DNA from: VAZQ01 sp963739385
GTDB taxonomy: Bacteria; Pseudomonadota; Alphaproteobacteria; Rhizobiales; Xanthobacteraceae
DNA: 64,000 bases
Reading direction: 5' to 3'
Assembly: GCA_963739385.1 (NCBI GenBank)
Contig: CAVUAI010000063.1
Coordinates: forward strand, 109,482-173,481
Position 1 is the stretch's first letter. Each line of letters starts with the position of its first letter. The notes below the pieces were generated by a model that saw nothing but the letters and a program-made list of their open reading frames with translations, did not search any database and had not been told where the DNA came from. Positions 16,801 to 25,052 of this stretch are shown in pieces. The translations under genes were made by a program, and so were the position numbers.

Positions 16801-17780
16801 GGCGGCGCGAGTTCATCACGCTGCTCGGCGGAGCGGCGGCAGCATGGCCGCTTGCGGCGCGCGCGCAGCCGCCGATAATGCCCGTGATTGGATATCTCGA
16901 CGCTGGTTCGCCCGAGCCCAGCGTCAATCTCGTTGCCGCATTTCGTAGGGGATTGAGTGAAATAGGCTACATCGAAGGCCAGAACATTGCGATCCAATAC
17001 CGCTGGGCCGAGGGCCAAAATGACCGATTGCCGGAATTGGCCGCCGATCTCACCAATAGCAATGTTGCAGCCATCGCCGCACCAGGGTCCTCAGCACCGG
17101 CACTTGCCTTGAAAAGATTGACCGCGACCATTCCGATCATCTTCAGCACGGGTGCGGATCCGGTTCGGATCGGCCTCATAGCCAGCCTGAATCGGCCGGG
17201 CGGCAACATCACGGGCATCGCCTCGATGAGCGTCGAGGTCGGCGAAAAACGGCTTGAATTCCTGTGCCAACTCGTGCCCCGAGCCGTGCGGTTGGCGCTG
17301 CTGACCAATCCCACAGTTGCTCTTTCTCGGTCCTATTCCGCGGAATTTCATGCGGCGGGCGCGGCTCTTGGTCGGCAAACGGAGGTCTTTACCGCCACCA
17401 CGAATGGTGAAATCGACAGCGCCTTTGTGAACCTTGTCAAATACCGTGCCGACGGACTCGCGGTTATTCCCGACGCGTTGTTTAACAATCGGCGGTTTCA
17501 GCTTGCCGGACTGGCGATGCGGCATGCCATCCCTGCGATTTTTCCATTCCGCCAGTACGCCGAAGCAGGTGGACTCATGAGTTATGGATCAGACATCAGG
17601 GCTTCGTACCGACACGTCGGCATCTATACTGGTCGCATTCTCAAAGGCGATAAACCGGCCGACTTGCCAGTTATACGACACAGCAAGTTCGAGCTGCTTA
17701 TCAACATGCAAACCGCGAGAACGCTCGGTCTTGAAGTCCCGTCGTCCCTGCTCGCGCTTGCCGACGAGGTCATCGAGTGA
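16797..17780 (+). CDS. ABC substrate-binding protein, module 8 (last of run)
   Basis: A 327-residue member starting PPIMPVIGYLDAGSPEPSVNLVAAFRRGLSEIGYIEGQN. All blocks are intact to LLALADEVIE. As the last gene of the run it ends GACGAGGTCATCGAGTGA: the ATGA overlap and the GAGGTGA ribosome site are both lost while the protein end is unchanged. This is what would be expected if those bases are normally kept for starting the next gene. No leader follows. Confidence 0.9.
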   Translation: MRRREFITLLGGAAAAWPLAARAQPPIMPVIGYLDAGSPEPSVNLVAAFRRGLSEIGYIEGQNIAIQYRWAEGQNDRLPELAADLTNSNVAAIAAPGSSAPALALKRLTATIPIIFSTGADPVRIGLIASLNRPGGNITGIASMSVEVGEKRLEFLCQLVPRAVRLALLTNPTVALSRSYSAEFHAAGAALGRQTEVFTATTNGEIDSAFVNLVKYRADGLAVIPDALFNNRRFQLAGLAMRHAIPAIFPFRQYAEAGGLMSYGSDIRASYRHVGIYTGRILKGDKPADLPVIRHSKFELLINMQTARTLGLEVPSSLLALADEVIE

Positions 17781-17801
17781 ATGGACTTGATGTCGCCTCT
17801 T

Positions 17802-17829
17802 GGCATTTCTCGGTCTTCGGGAAATGTCC
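17802..17829 (+). terminator. Candidate terminator hairpin after the first long run
   Basis: GGCATTTC and GAAATGTC can pair (seven of eight) around a 12-base loop, 22 bp after the stop of module 8. No T-run follows, so this is weak evidence for a factor-independent terminator. Confidence 0.3.
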
Positions 17830-17917
17830 GACTTGAGTTGCCAAAGGCGCGTGTGGGGATGCGAAGCCCCTTCGTCGCGCCTTCATTCGATCCGATTGTC
17901 GTCGACAGGCTCCGCGG

Positions 17918-18367
17918 CTACCGAATGCTCTGCGCGCTAGGACCGGTGGTCGCAATATCGTCCGCGGCCTCGCCACCTGTTTCCGGGGGCGGGTCCACGA
18001 TGATGATCCTAGAAGCGATTGTATCCGGCTGCTCGTTGGCAGGCTCGTCGTCGGTTGAAACTGCGTCTTCGTTCCGGGGCCGAATCGAACCGACCGGCAT
18101 ATCGTCTAGGTCGTCTAGGTCGTCTAGGTAGAAGGCTATTATTTCGTCATCGGTACGCTCGGTGATGATAATCCCATACTTCGCCAAGATCGCCTCAATC
18201 GTGAGGACTTCGCCAGCAGAGAGGGCACCACACTGGCCATCCGCGTCCTCGTAGTAGTCGTCAGTGCACTGTGCCGACGGCAATGGCAGGTCGACCGACT
18301 GTGCCGATGTGGCCACGGGAGCGGCTACAAAGGAGACTGCAAACGCGATGGCGCAAATAAGCTTCAC
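17918..18367 (-). CDS. Secreted acidic hypothetical protein with DDL repeat
   Basis: A 149-residue protein of unknown function. The start is placed at a GTG preceded by GGAGGG (five-base spacing), giving VKLICAIAFAVSFVAAPVATSAQS, a clean signal peptide; the frame is open upstream to 18412. The mature protein is acidic, with one cysteine pair (QCTDD...QCGAL), an LDDLDDLDD run encoded by a 9-bp tandem repeat, and a proline-rich VDPPPETGG near the end. It is convergent with the preceding run. Nothing recognisable beyond this. Confidence 0.6.
   Translation of the reverse strand: MKLICAIAFAVSFVAAPVATSAQSVDLPLPSAQCTDDYYEDADGQCGALSAGEVLTIEAILAKYGIIITERTDDEIIAFYLDDLDDLDDMPVGSIRPRNEDAVSTDDEPANEQPDTIASRIIIVDPPPETGGEAADDIATTGPSAQSIR
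18103..18129 (-). repeat. Three 9-bp tandem repeats inside a coding region
   Basis: CGTCTAGGT occurs three times in a row, encoding Leu-Asp-Asp units on the minus strand. Slippage would add or remove three residues without a frameshift. Confidence 0.75.
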
Positions 18368-18558
18368 AGGAGCCCTCCGTTCGTTGCTGTAGAGGAAGGC
18401 TCGCTCACGCAAGTTAAGACGATTTTACGATTGAGTTCGAAGGCTCGGTATTCTTGCGTCTGGTTAATTCCAAGAGCCATCCTGCTTGGTTCCGCGCACG
18501 GGGAGACCAGTTGAGGTCGGCGTCGGGGCTTGGGGGGTCAAGCTAGGGTGAGAGCTTC

Positions 18559-18589
18559 GATTCAGAACGTTTCAGGTCTGCCCCAAGGA
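18559..18589 (+). promoter_or_regulatory. Upstream element, copy C (short form)
   Basis: ATTCAGAACGTTTCAGG then TCTGCCCCAAGGAC. The long tail seen in copies B, D and E is absent. It lies 84 bp before the start of a small membrane-protein gene at 18673. Confidence 0.55.
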
Positions 18590-18672
18590 CGTGGGACCGG
18601 TCCATGGGCACAGTCCAGCCTGTCTAGTTGGCTGCGTTCAAACCTTGCGCTGAAAGCCACGGAGAGCAGGTC

Positions 18673-18879
18673 ATGGCTGCCAATGATAAGCCTCTTAGCC
18701 GCTCTGAGATGTCCGCGAGTATCTCACTATGCGGGCTCTTGTTCATCCTAGCCTTCAGTGAACTCGGCCATCTTGCATGGGCTGTTCCGGCGATGATCCT
18801 GTTCTCCCTTGCCGGACTAGGTCTTCTATCCGTGCTGCTTTCCGGATGTGACGACGCTACCGCACCGGTTGTCCCTTAA
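18673..18879 (+). CDS. Small membrane protein
   Basis: A 68-residue protein with two likely membrane helices: SISLCGLLFILAFSELGHLAWAV region and MILFSLAGLGLLSVLLSG. A hydrophilic N-terminus (MAANDKPLSRSE) precedes them. The ATG follows GGAGAGCAGG; the frame is open from 18628, but that start has no good ribosome site. It lies between two copies (C and D) of the upstream element. No family recognised. Confidence 0.5.
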   Translation: MAANDKPLSRSEMSASISLCGLLFILAFSELGHLAWAVPAMILFSLAGLGLLSVLLSGCDDATAPVVP

Positions 18880-18939
18880 AGACCGAGCCGGACATTCTAG
18901 GGCGGCGGCCGTCCGACTTGACCGGGTGACAAACCCTTC

Positions 18940-19072
18940 GATTCAGAACGATTTAGGTCTGCCCCAAGGACCGGCTCACCCTTCCCCCGGCAAGCTCCTG
19001 ATGCGTCAAGCCGCCTGCGTCCGGCGGTCCCGAGCTGGTATGATGGGCGGTGGCATTTTGGGAGGGACTCCC
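18940..19072 (+). promoter_or_regulatory. Long upstream element, copy D, with candidate -10 box
   Basis: The core is ATTCAGAACGATTTAGG then TCTGCCCCAAGGACCGG, with the second hexamer degenerate. The conserved tail includes CTCCTGATGCGTCAAGCCGC, TATGAT at 19039-19044 and GGGAGG just before the ATG at 19073. This is the likely promoter of the fourteen-module run. Confidence 0.6.
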
Positions 19073-20047
19073 ATGCCCGGCATGAGGCGGCGCGAGTTCG
19101 TCACGCTTCTCGGCGGCGCGGCGGCGTGGCCGCTCACGGCGCGAGCGCAACAACCCGCACTAAAGATACCACGCATCGGCATCATCGATGAGGGGCCCGC
19201 CTGGGATCACTTCCGATTTGGTCTACGCGATCTGGGCTACATCGAGGGCCGAAACATTGTCACGGAATACCGATCCGCGGAGGGCAACGTCGCTCGGTTG
19301 ACCCGGGCCGCGCTCGAGCTTGCTGCCCTGCCGGTGAACGTTATCGTCGCCTATGGTTCAACTGCGACGCGTGCTGCCCGGCAAGCCACCTCAACGATTC
19401 CCATTGTGATGATTGCCATTGGCGATCCGGTGAGAGCAGGCTTCGTGACGAACCTTGCCCGGCCTGGCGGAAACATGACCGGCAATTCGATCCTCGGGCC
19501 CGAGCTAATCGGCAAGCGACTGGAGATTTTGAAAGAGTGCATTCCCGGATTAGCTCGCGTGGCCTTCCTCTGGAATCCGGACAACGACTTAAATCTTGCC
19601 TTCCTTGAGGAGCTAATCATCGCTGTTCCGGCGCTGGGCCTACAGTTAATTTCCGTTCCGATGCGAACGAGTGAAGAGTTCGAACCCGCATTTGCAGCAA
19701 TGATGCAGAGACGGCCGAACGCATTCGTCACGACCAACGATGGTCTAATCCAGCGGCACATTGGACAGGTTATCGACTTCGTGACAAAGCACCGCCTGCC
19801 GGCAATGTACCAAACGAAGGAGAATGTAGAGGCCGGTGGCCTCATGGCGTACGGCGCAACCCTGTCGGACTTGTTCAGACGCAGCGCTTGGTATGTGCAC
19901 CGTATTCTTCAAGGCGCGAAGCCGGGGGAACTGCCGATCGAGCAGCCGACAAAGTTTGAACTGACCATCAATCTCAAGGCCGCGAAGGCAATCGGCCTCG
20001 AAATTCCGCCGACGGTGCGTGCGCGCGCCAACGAGCTGATCGAATGA
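19073..20047 (+). CDS. ABC substrate-binding protein, module 9 (first of run)
   Basis: A 324-residue protein starting MPGMRRREFVTLLGG after its own GGGAGG site; the open frame reaches back to 18848 but runs through the upstream element. It belongs with module 28974: RIGIIDEGPAWDHFRFGLRDLGYIEGRN, IPIVMIAIGDPVRAGFVTNLARPGGN, GNSILGPELIGKRLEILKE and FAAMMQRRPNAF. These two share a subfamily although 10 kb and many modules separate them. It ends ARANELIE, weakening the joining block slightly. Confidence 0.89.
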   Translation: MPGMRRREFVTLLGGAAAWPLTARAQQPALKIPRIGIIDEGPAWDHFRFGLRDLGYIEGRNIVTEYRSAEGNVARLTRAALELAALPVNVIVAYGSTATRAARQATSTIPIVMIAIGDPVRAGFVTNLARPGGNMTGNSILGPELIGKRLEILKECIPGLARVAFLWNPDNDLNLAFLEELIIAVPALGLQLISVPMRTSEEFEPAFAAMMQRRPNAFVTTNDGLIQRHIGQVIDFVTKHRLPAMYQTKENVEAGGLMAYGATLSDLFRRSAWYVHRILQGAKPGELPIEQPTKFELTINLKAAKAIGLEIPPTVRARANELIE

Positions 20048-21603
20048 AACGGCGCGAGTTCATCACGTTGCTCGGCGGCGCGGCGATATATTGGCCGGCC
20101 GCGGCACAGGGCCAACAGCCTGAACGGATGCCGCTGATCGGAGTTCTGTCGGGGACTACTGAAAATGATCCAGAGGCGCGGCGCCGTGTCGCCTCCTTTA
20201 CACGGGCGCTGCGAGAATTGGGATGGAATGAGAGCAGGAATATCAAGCTGGAAAAGCGGTATTCCGCGGGCAGGCCTGAACGACTCCCCGCGCTTGCAAT
20301 CGAGTTGGTCGATGCAAACAGTGCCGTGATCGTCGCTGAAGCCGCGCAGGCCGTTGATGCTGCGCGCGCCGCCACCCGAACGATTCCGATCGTGATGGTC
20401 TATGTCGGCGACGCCCTCGGCCCGGGTTACGTGGCGTCCCTGGCGCGCCCGGGCGGGAATATCACTGGACAGACCCTCGTTGCGACCGATCAGGCCGCCA
20501 AACGGCTGGAACTGATGAGGAAGCTTTCGCCGGACATCAGGAATATCGCAGTGCTTTCGAACCTGAATGCTTCCGGCCACGTCCTGCAAAGGAAGGAAAT
20601 GAGTTTGGTCGCTCCGACATTGGACATCCTCCTGCAACAGCTTCCGATGCAGTCCAGAAACGAGCTCGATGCAAGTCTCCGAGCGGCTGTCGACGGTAAG
20701 GCTCAGGCAATCATCACGATGGAAGACCCGATGGTCGAATCTGCCCGGGCGGAAATCACCGCGTTCGCCTTGAAGCATCGCCTGCCAGTGATGGGTGAAT
20801 TCAAGCCGATGACGGAGGCCGGGGGCCTAATGAGTTATGGCCCAAACCAGATAGCTATGTGGGGGCGCTCTGCCTTCTATGTCGACAAAATATTGCGAGG
20901 CGCTAATCCTGCCAACCTGCCGGTGGAACAGCCGGCCAAGTTCGAGCTCACGATCAACCTCAGAACTGCGAAGATTGCTGACCCCGTTGGCCAACGCTTC
21001 GTTGCGACCTTGGCGCAGCCGGGCGCCAACATAAGTGGATTTGGCGCCTTCGAATTTTCGATAGCCGGGAAATGGGTGGAGGCAATCAAGGAGATTGTTC
21101 CGTCTACGACACAGATTGCGGTGATTTTCAATCCAGAAACTGCCCCATTTTACGGATTGTTCTTGCCTTTCATTGAAACCGCGGCTCGCCGTGCTGGAAT
21201 TAAGACCAACGTCACACCGATTTATGATCCCGACGATATTGCAGGTACGATTGATAAGCTGGCTAAAGAATTGAACGGGCTAATTGTCCTCCCCGGCGCT
21301 CGGTTTACCGCCACCAGAAGGGTAATTATTACAATCGCCGCGCAGCTACGCCTGCCAGCCGTTTACCCGTATAGCTACTATGCGAGAAGTGGTGGGCTTA
21401 TATCCTACGGGTTCGACGCCAGTGACATGTACCGGCGCGCGGCCTCGTACGTAGATCGAATCCTCAGGGGCGCCAAACCGGCCGACCTACCGGTCCAGCA
21501 ACCAACGAAATACGAGCTGGTCATCAACCTTAAGACCGCCAAGGCGCTTGGCATCGATATTCCATCGACGCTGCTTGCCCGCGCCGACGAGGTGATCGAA
21601 TGA
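20044..21603 (+). CDS. Hybrid of two substrate-binding modules (module 10)
   Basis: At 519 residues this is far longer than the family's 325. Residues 1 to about 313 are a nearly complete module (PLIGVLSGTTENDPEARRR through KFELTINLRTAK). At that point, about base 20975, the frame runs straight into the hinge of another module (DPVGQRFVATLAQPGANISG) and continues to LLARADEVIE. The second part lacks leader and first lobe. A deletion between two tandem modules explains it. The N-terminal part is the sister of module 22115. Whether the hybrid folds is unknown. Confidence 0.85.
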   Translation: MKRREFITLLGGAAIYWPAAAQGQQPERMPLIGVLSGTTENDPEARRRVASFTRALRELGWNESRNIKLEKRYSAGRPERLPALAIELVDANSAVIVAEAAQAVDAARAATRTIPIVMVYVGDALGPGYVASLARPGGNITGQTLVATDQAAKRLELMRKLSPDIRNIAVLSNLNASGHVLQRKEMSLVAPTLDILLQQLPMQSRNELDASLRAAVDGKAQAIITMEDPMVESARAEITAFALKHRLPVMGEFKPMTEAGGLMSYGPNQIAMWGRSAFYVDKILRGANPANLPVEQPAKFELTINLRTAKIADPVGQRFVATLAQPGANISGFGAFEFSIAGKWVEAIKEIVPSTTQIAVIFNPETAPFYGLFLPFIETAARRAGIKTNVTPIYDPDDIAGTIDKLAKELNGLIVLPGARFTATRRVIITIAAQLRLPAVYPYSYYARSGGLISYGFDASDMYRRAASYVDRILRGAKPADLPVQQPTKYELVINLKTAKALGIDIPSTLLARADEVIE

Positions 21604-22064
21604 GACGCCGCGAGTTCATCACGATGCTGGGCGGTGCGGAGATGCGATTTACGCTGTTGTTATTCGCGGTGATACTTAGCGGAGCAACGCGCTTGTCGGC
21701 TCAAGAAAGCGTAGACGTACGCGGCATCGGCTCCACCATGAAACTTGAAGAGGTTATCTACGGCCACCTGCAAGAGCTCAACGGTAAGTTCAAATTGCGA
21801 GCCACCGAAGTTACGTTCGCCCCCGGGGGTTATCTCGGAGTGCATCACCATGCTGGCCCCGGGATTCGCTATGTGCTGTCCGGCGAGGTCGCCTTCACTG
21901 AAGGAGGGCAGACCACGATATACAAAGCTGGCGACTATTTTTTTGAAACAGGGAACCTCGCGCACACAGCTGAGAATAGGACGGACCTGCCGCTTCGCAT
22001 ATTGTTTGTGGAGATTCTTCCGAAAGATTGGGGAGGGGCGACAGTGATTCCGCCGAAGCCATAG
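21600..22064 (+). CDS. Cupin-domain protein carrying an array leader
   Basis: A 154-residue protein. The first 13 residues are the array leader (MRRREFITMLGGA), started by the usual ATGA overlap. Then comes MRFTLLLFAVILSGATRLSAQES, which looks like the protein's own signal peptide, with its own ATG at 21642. The body is a single cupin: HHHAGPGIRYVLSGEVAFTEGG, AGDYFFETGNLAHTAEN, with the metal-binding histidines present. Not a binding protein: a foreign gene fused in frame to a joining block inside the run. Function within the run is unknown. Confidence 0.85.
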   Translation: MRRREFITMLGGAEMRFTLLLFAVILSGATRLSAQESVDVRGIGSTMKLEEVIYGHLQELNGKFKLRATEVTFAPGGYLGVHHHAGPGIRYVLSGEVAFTEGGQTTIYKAGDYFFETGNLAHTAENRTDLPLRILFVEILPKDWGGATVIPPKP

Positions 22065-22114
22065 TGAGTCCGTGGTTGCATCATCCTACCCTGCCGTGTC
22101 AACGAGGTGATCGA

Positions 22115-23104
22115 ATGAGGCGGCGCGAGTTCATGGCGCTGCTCGGCGGCGCGGCGGCCGCGTGGCCGCTCGCGGCGCGTGCGCAGAGATCCACTCGATT
22201 GCGCCTGATCGGTGTGCTGATGCCTTTGCCCGGGAGCGATCGGGAAGGACAGCGCCGCATAGCCGCTCTCGCAGAAGGTCTCCAAAAGATGGGTTGGTCT
22301 GAAGGACACAACATTGCGTTTGAAGTGCGATATGCCGAAGGTAGGCCTGAACGGCTGACCACACTTGCCAAGGAGTTGGTTGACGCAAATGTTGATCTGA
22401 TCATTACGCAAGCAGCGCAGCCTGTTGAAGCTGCTAGAAAAGCGACCGATACAATTCCCATCGTAATGGCAGCTCATGGCGACGCGCTGGGGTCGGGCGT
22501 TATCGCCAGCTTGGGGCGTCCGGGAGGCAACGTTACCGGGCAAACACTTGTCGCAACTGAGCAGGCCAGTAAGCGGCTGGACTTGATCAAAAAAATGTAT
22601 CCGCGCCTGCTTCGTGCCGCGATCCTTTGGAACGGCAACGCTGCGGGCCATCGCCTGCAAATGGAGGCAATGGAGGCAGCATCTCCAGTTTTGGGCATAA
22701 CTCTGCAATCTCGCCCAATACACAATTCCACTGAAATCGATGCGGCCTTGCAAGCCGCGACGGACGCGAAAGCTCAGGTCATTGTCACAATGGATGATCC
22801 AATGATCCAATCGAATCGGACACGCATCGTCGCGTATGCAATGCAACAGCGCCTGCCCGTAGTCGGCGAGTTCAGGCCTTTTGCCGAAGCTGGCGCCCTA
22901 ATGTCCTACGCTCCCGACCAGATTGAGTTGTGGCGTAGTGCTGCGGTCTACATCGACAAGATTTTGAGGGGCGCCAAACCTGGGGACCTACCGGTGGCCC
23001 AGCCGACGAAGTTTGAACTGCTGATCAATATGAGGACTGCCAAGGCAATTGGCTTCGAAGTGCCAGCGTCGGTGCTCGCCATCGCCGACGAGGTGATCGA
23101 ATGA
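22115..23104 (+). CDS. ABC substrate-binding protein, module 11
   Basis: A 329-residue protein. The bases AACGAGGTGATCGAATGA before and at its start keep the array ribosome site although the preceding gene is a cupin that ended 50 bp earlier. It belongs with the first part of module 10: RLIGVLMPLPGSDREGQRR, ELVDANVDLIITQAAQPVEAAR, GDALGSGVIASLGRPGGNVTGQTLVATEQASKRL, TMDDPMIQSNR and PVVGEFRPFAEAGALMSYAPDQIELW. The cupin therefore sits between two sister modules. Confidence 0.89.
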   Translation: MRRREFMALLGGAAAAWPLAARAQRSTRLRLIGVLMPLPGSDREGQRRIAALAEGLQKMGWSEGHNIAFEVRYAEGRPERLTTLAKELVDANVDLIITQAAQPVEAARKATDTIPIVMAAHGDALGSGVIASLGRPGGNVTGQTLVATEQASKRLDLIKKMYPRLLRAAILWNGNAAGHRLQMEAMEAASPVLGITLQSRPIHNSTEIDAALQAATDAKAQVIVTMDDPMIQSNRTRIVAYAMQQRLPVVGEFRPFAEAGALMSYAPDQIELWRSAAVYIDKILRGAKPGDLPVAQPTKFELLINMRTAKAIGFEVPASVLAIADEVIE

Positions 23105-24078
23105 GGCGGCGCGAGTTCATCACGATGCTCGGGGGGGCGGCGGCGTGGCCGCTCCCGGCGCGCGCGCAACAGCCTGCAAAACTTGCGCACATCGGCTTTC
23201 TTGACCTCGGGCCTGCCTCCGCTCGGGCGAGCCGAGTGGAGGCGCTACGGGGCGGCTTGCGCCAGCTTGGTTACATCGAAGGCAGAGACCTCGTCTTCGT
23301 GTTCCGCTGGGCCGACAGCATCGAACGGGTGCCCGCGCTAGCGGCCGAACTGGTGCGCATAAATGTCGACATCATCGTCGGTACATCTTCGACCATGGTC
23401 GAGGCCGCCCGGCAGGCCACCCAGTCGATTCCGATTGTGTTCTTCGCGCATGCCGATCCCGTTGGCATCGGGCACGTGGCGAGCCTGGCGCGGCCTGGCG
23501 GCAATATAACCGGGCTCTCGATGCTCCTTACGGAAATGGTCACCAAGGAGCTGGAGATTCTCAAGGAGCTTGTGCCCGACGCCACTCGCCTCGGTGTTCT
23601 ATGGAATCCTACTACGCCCTCCCATGCGGTTGCTATCAAAGCGGTGGAAGCCGCTGGTCAAAGACTAGGAGTTCAGCTTCGCTTGGTACCGTTGGTAAGT
23701 GTTGAAGACATAGACGGAGCGTTCGCGTCGCTGACGGGCGAAAAAGTCGGCGGTTTTCTCGACGTGATATCGCCGCTCACCTTTTCGCAGCGAGTACGTC
23801 TGGCCGAGGCTGCGCTCAAGCACCGGCTGCCCGGGATGTACGGTTCCAAGGAGAATGTGGCTGCGGGCGGTCTCGTCAGCTACGGCGCAGACGTTGCCGA
23901 TCTGGCGCGCCGCGCTGCTGTCTACATCGACAAGATTCTCAGAGGTGCCAAGCCAGCGGACTTGCCGGTGGAACAGGCCTCCAAGTACCAGCTCTTCATC
24001 AACCTGAACACCGCGAAGGCAATAGGCCTGGAAGTACCCGCGAGCCTGCTCGCCCGCGCCGACGAGGTGATCGAATGA
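23101..24078 (+). CDS. ABC substrate-binding protein, module 12
   Basis: A 325-residue protein with a shortened alanine run in the leader (GGAAAWPLPARAQQ). Mature start AKLAHIGFLDLGPASARASRVEALRGGLRQLGYIEGRDLVFVFRWADS; the DRLP segment is replaced by ERVPALAAELVRINVD. Hinge AHADPVGIGHVASLARPGGNITGLSMLLTEM. The second lobe has ISPLTFSQRVRLAEAALKHRLPGMYGSKENVAAGGLVSYG. All blocks intact; standard overlaps on both sides. Confidence 0.89.
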   Translation: MRRREFITMLGGAAAWPLPARAQQPAKLAHIGFLDLGPASARASRVEALRGGLRQLGYIEGRDLVFVFRWADSIERVPALAAELVRINVDIIVGTSSTMVEAARQATQSIPIVFFAHADPVGIGHVASLARPGGNITGLSMLLTEMVTKELEILKELVPDATRLGVLWNPTTPSHAVAIKAVEAAGQRLGVQLRLVPLVSVEDIDGAFASLTGEKVGGFLDVISPLTFSQRVRLAEAALKHRLPGMYGSKENVAAGGLVSYGADVADLARRAAVYIDKILRGAKPADLPVEQASKYQLFINLNTAKAIGLEVPASLLARADEVIE

Positions 24079-25052
24079 GGCGGCGCGAGTTCATCACGCT
24101 GCTCGGCGGTGCGGCGGCGGCGTGGCCACTTGCGGCGCGCGCGCAGCAGCCCACAGTACCCGTAATTGGGGTTGTGCGAAGCACGTCGGCAACCGATTCG
24201 GTGCACATCGTGGCGGCATTTCGCCAGGGGTTGAAGCAAGCCGGCTTCGTCGAGGGTCAGGACTGCACGATCGAATACCGCTGGGCCGATAATCGACTTG
24301 ATCGACTGCCGGCGCTGGTGGCCGATTTGCTGCGCCAGCGGGTGGACGTGATCGTCGCGAACACCCCTGCGGCACTTGCGGCCAAGGCTGCGACCACAAC
24401 GGTCCCGATCGTGTTCGCCGGCGGCGGCGATCCGGTCAGGGAGGGCCTGGTCGGCAGTTTGAGTCGGCCGGGTGGCAACGTAACGGGCGTGCACTTTTTC
24501 TTTAGCGAGCTGGGCGCGAAGCGGCTGGACCTGTTACGCCAGATCGCGCCGAAGGCGACCACGATTGCTGTGCTGGTGAACCCGAATCATGGTGATACCG
24601 AAGCGGAGCGGACCGACGTCCTGGCAACCGGACAAGCGATCGGGCAGCAACTCTTCGTACTCGATGTGAACAGCGACCAGGATATCGAGGCGGCGTTTGC
24701 GATCGCCGTCCAGCATGCCGCTGGTGCCGTGTACGTTGGCACTGGTGCCTTCACGAACTCCCATCGGGAACGGCTCGTTGCACTGGCGGCTCGCCACGCA
24801 CTTCCGGCGAGCTATAGCCAGCAGGAGGCCGTCGTCGCCGGTGGCCTCATGAGCTACGGGCCCAGCATTACGGACGCCTATCGCCAGACGGGCATTTATG
24901 CCGGGCGCATTCTCAAGGGCGAAAGGCCGGCCGAGCTGCCGGTCATGCGCTCCACGACATTCGAGCTCAGGCTCAACCTCAAGACCGCAAAGACGCTCGG
25001 TCTTCAAATCTCCGACAAACTACTCGCGCTTGCCGACGAGGTGATCGAATGA
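24075..25052 (+). CDS. ABC substrate-binding protein, module 13
   Basis: A 325-residue protein of the IEYRWAD..DRLPALVADLLRQR type. The mature start is TVPVIGVVRSTSATDSVHIVAAFRQGLKQAGFVEGQD. Hinge GGGDPVREGLVGSLSRPGGNVTGVHFFFSELGAKRL. It ends QISDKLLALADEVIE, matching modules 30925 and 51249 in the DKLLA variation. The variable second lobe has VQHAAGAVYVGTGAFTNSHRERLVALAARHALPASYSQQEAVVAGGLMSYG. Confidence 0.9.
   Translation: MRRREFITLLGGAAAAWPLAARAQQPTVPVIGVVRSTSATDSVHIVAAFRQGLKQAGFVEGQDCTIEYRWADNRLDRLPALVADLLRQRVDVIVANTPAALAAKAATTTVPIVFAGGGDPVREGLVGSLSRPGGNVTGVHFFFSELGAKRLDLLRQIAPKATTIAVLVNPNHGDTEAERTDVLATGQAIGQQLFVLDVNSDQDIEAAFAIAVQHAAGAVYVGTGAFTNSHRERLVALAARHALPASYSQQEAVVAGGLMSYGPSITDAYRQTGIYAGRILKGERPAELPVMRSTTFELRLNLKTAKTLGLQISDKLLALADEVIE

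Noticed and set aside
18848..19072. N-terminal extension of module 9 (and of modules at 11831, 22028 and 47120)
   Set aside because: The extensions run through the upstream element or the previous gene; the starts with ribosome sites directly before the leader are better supported.
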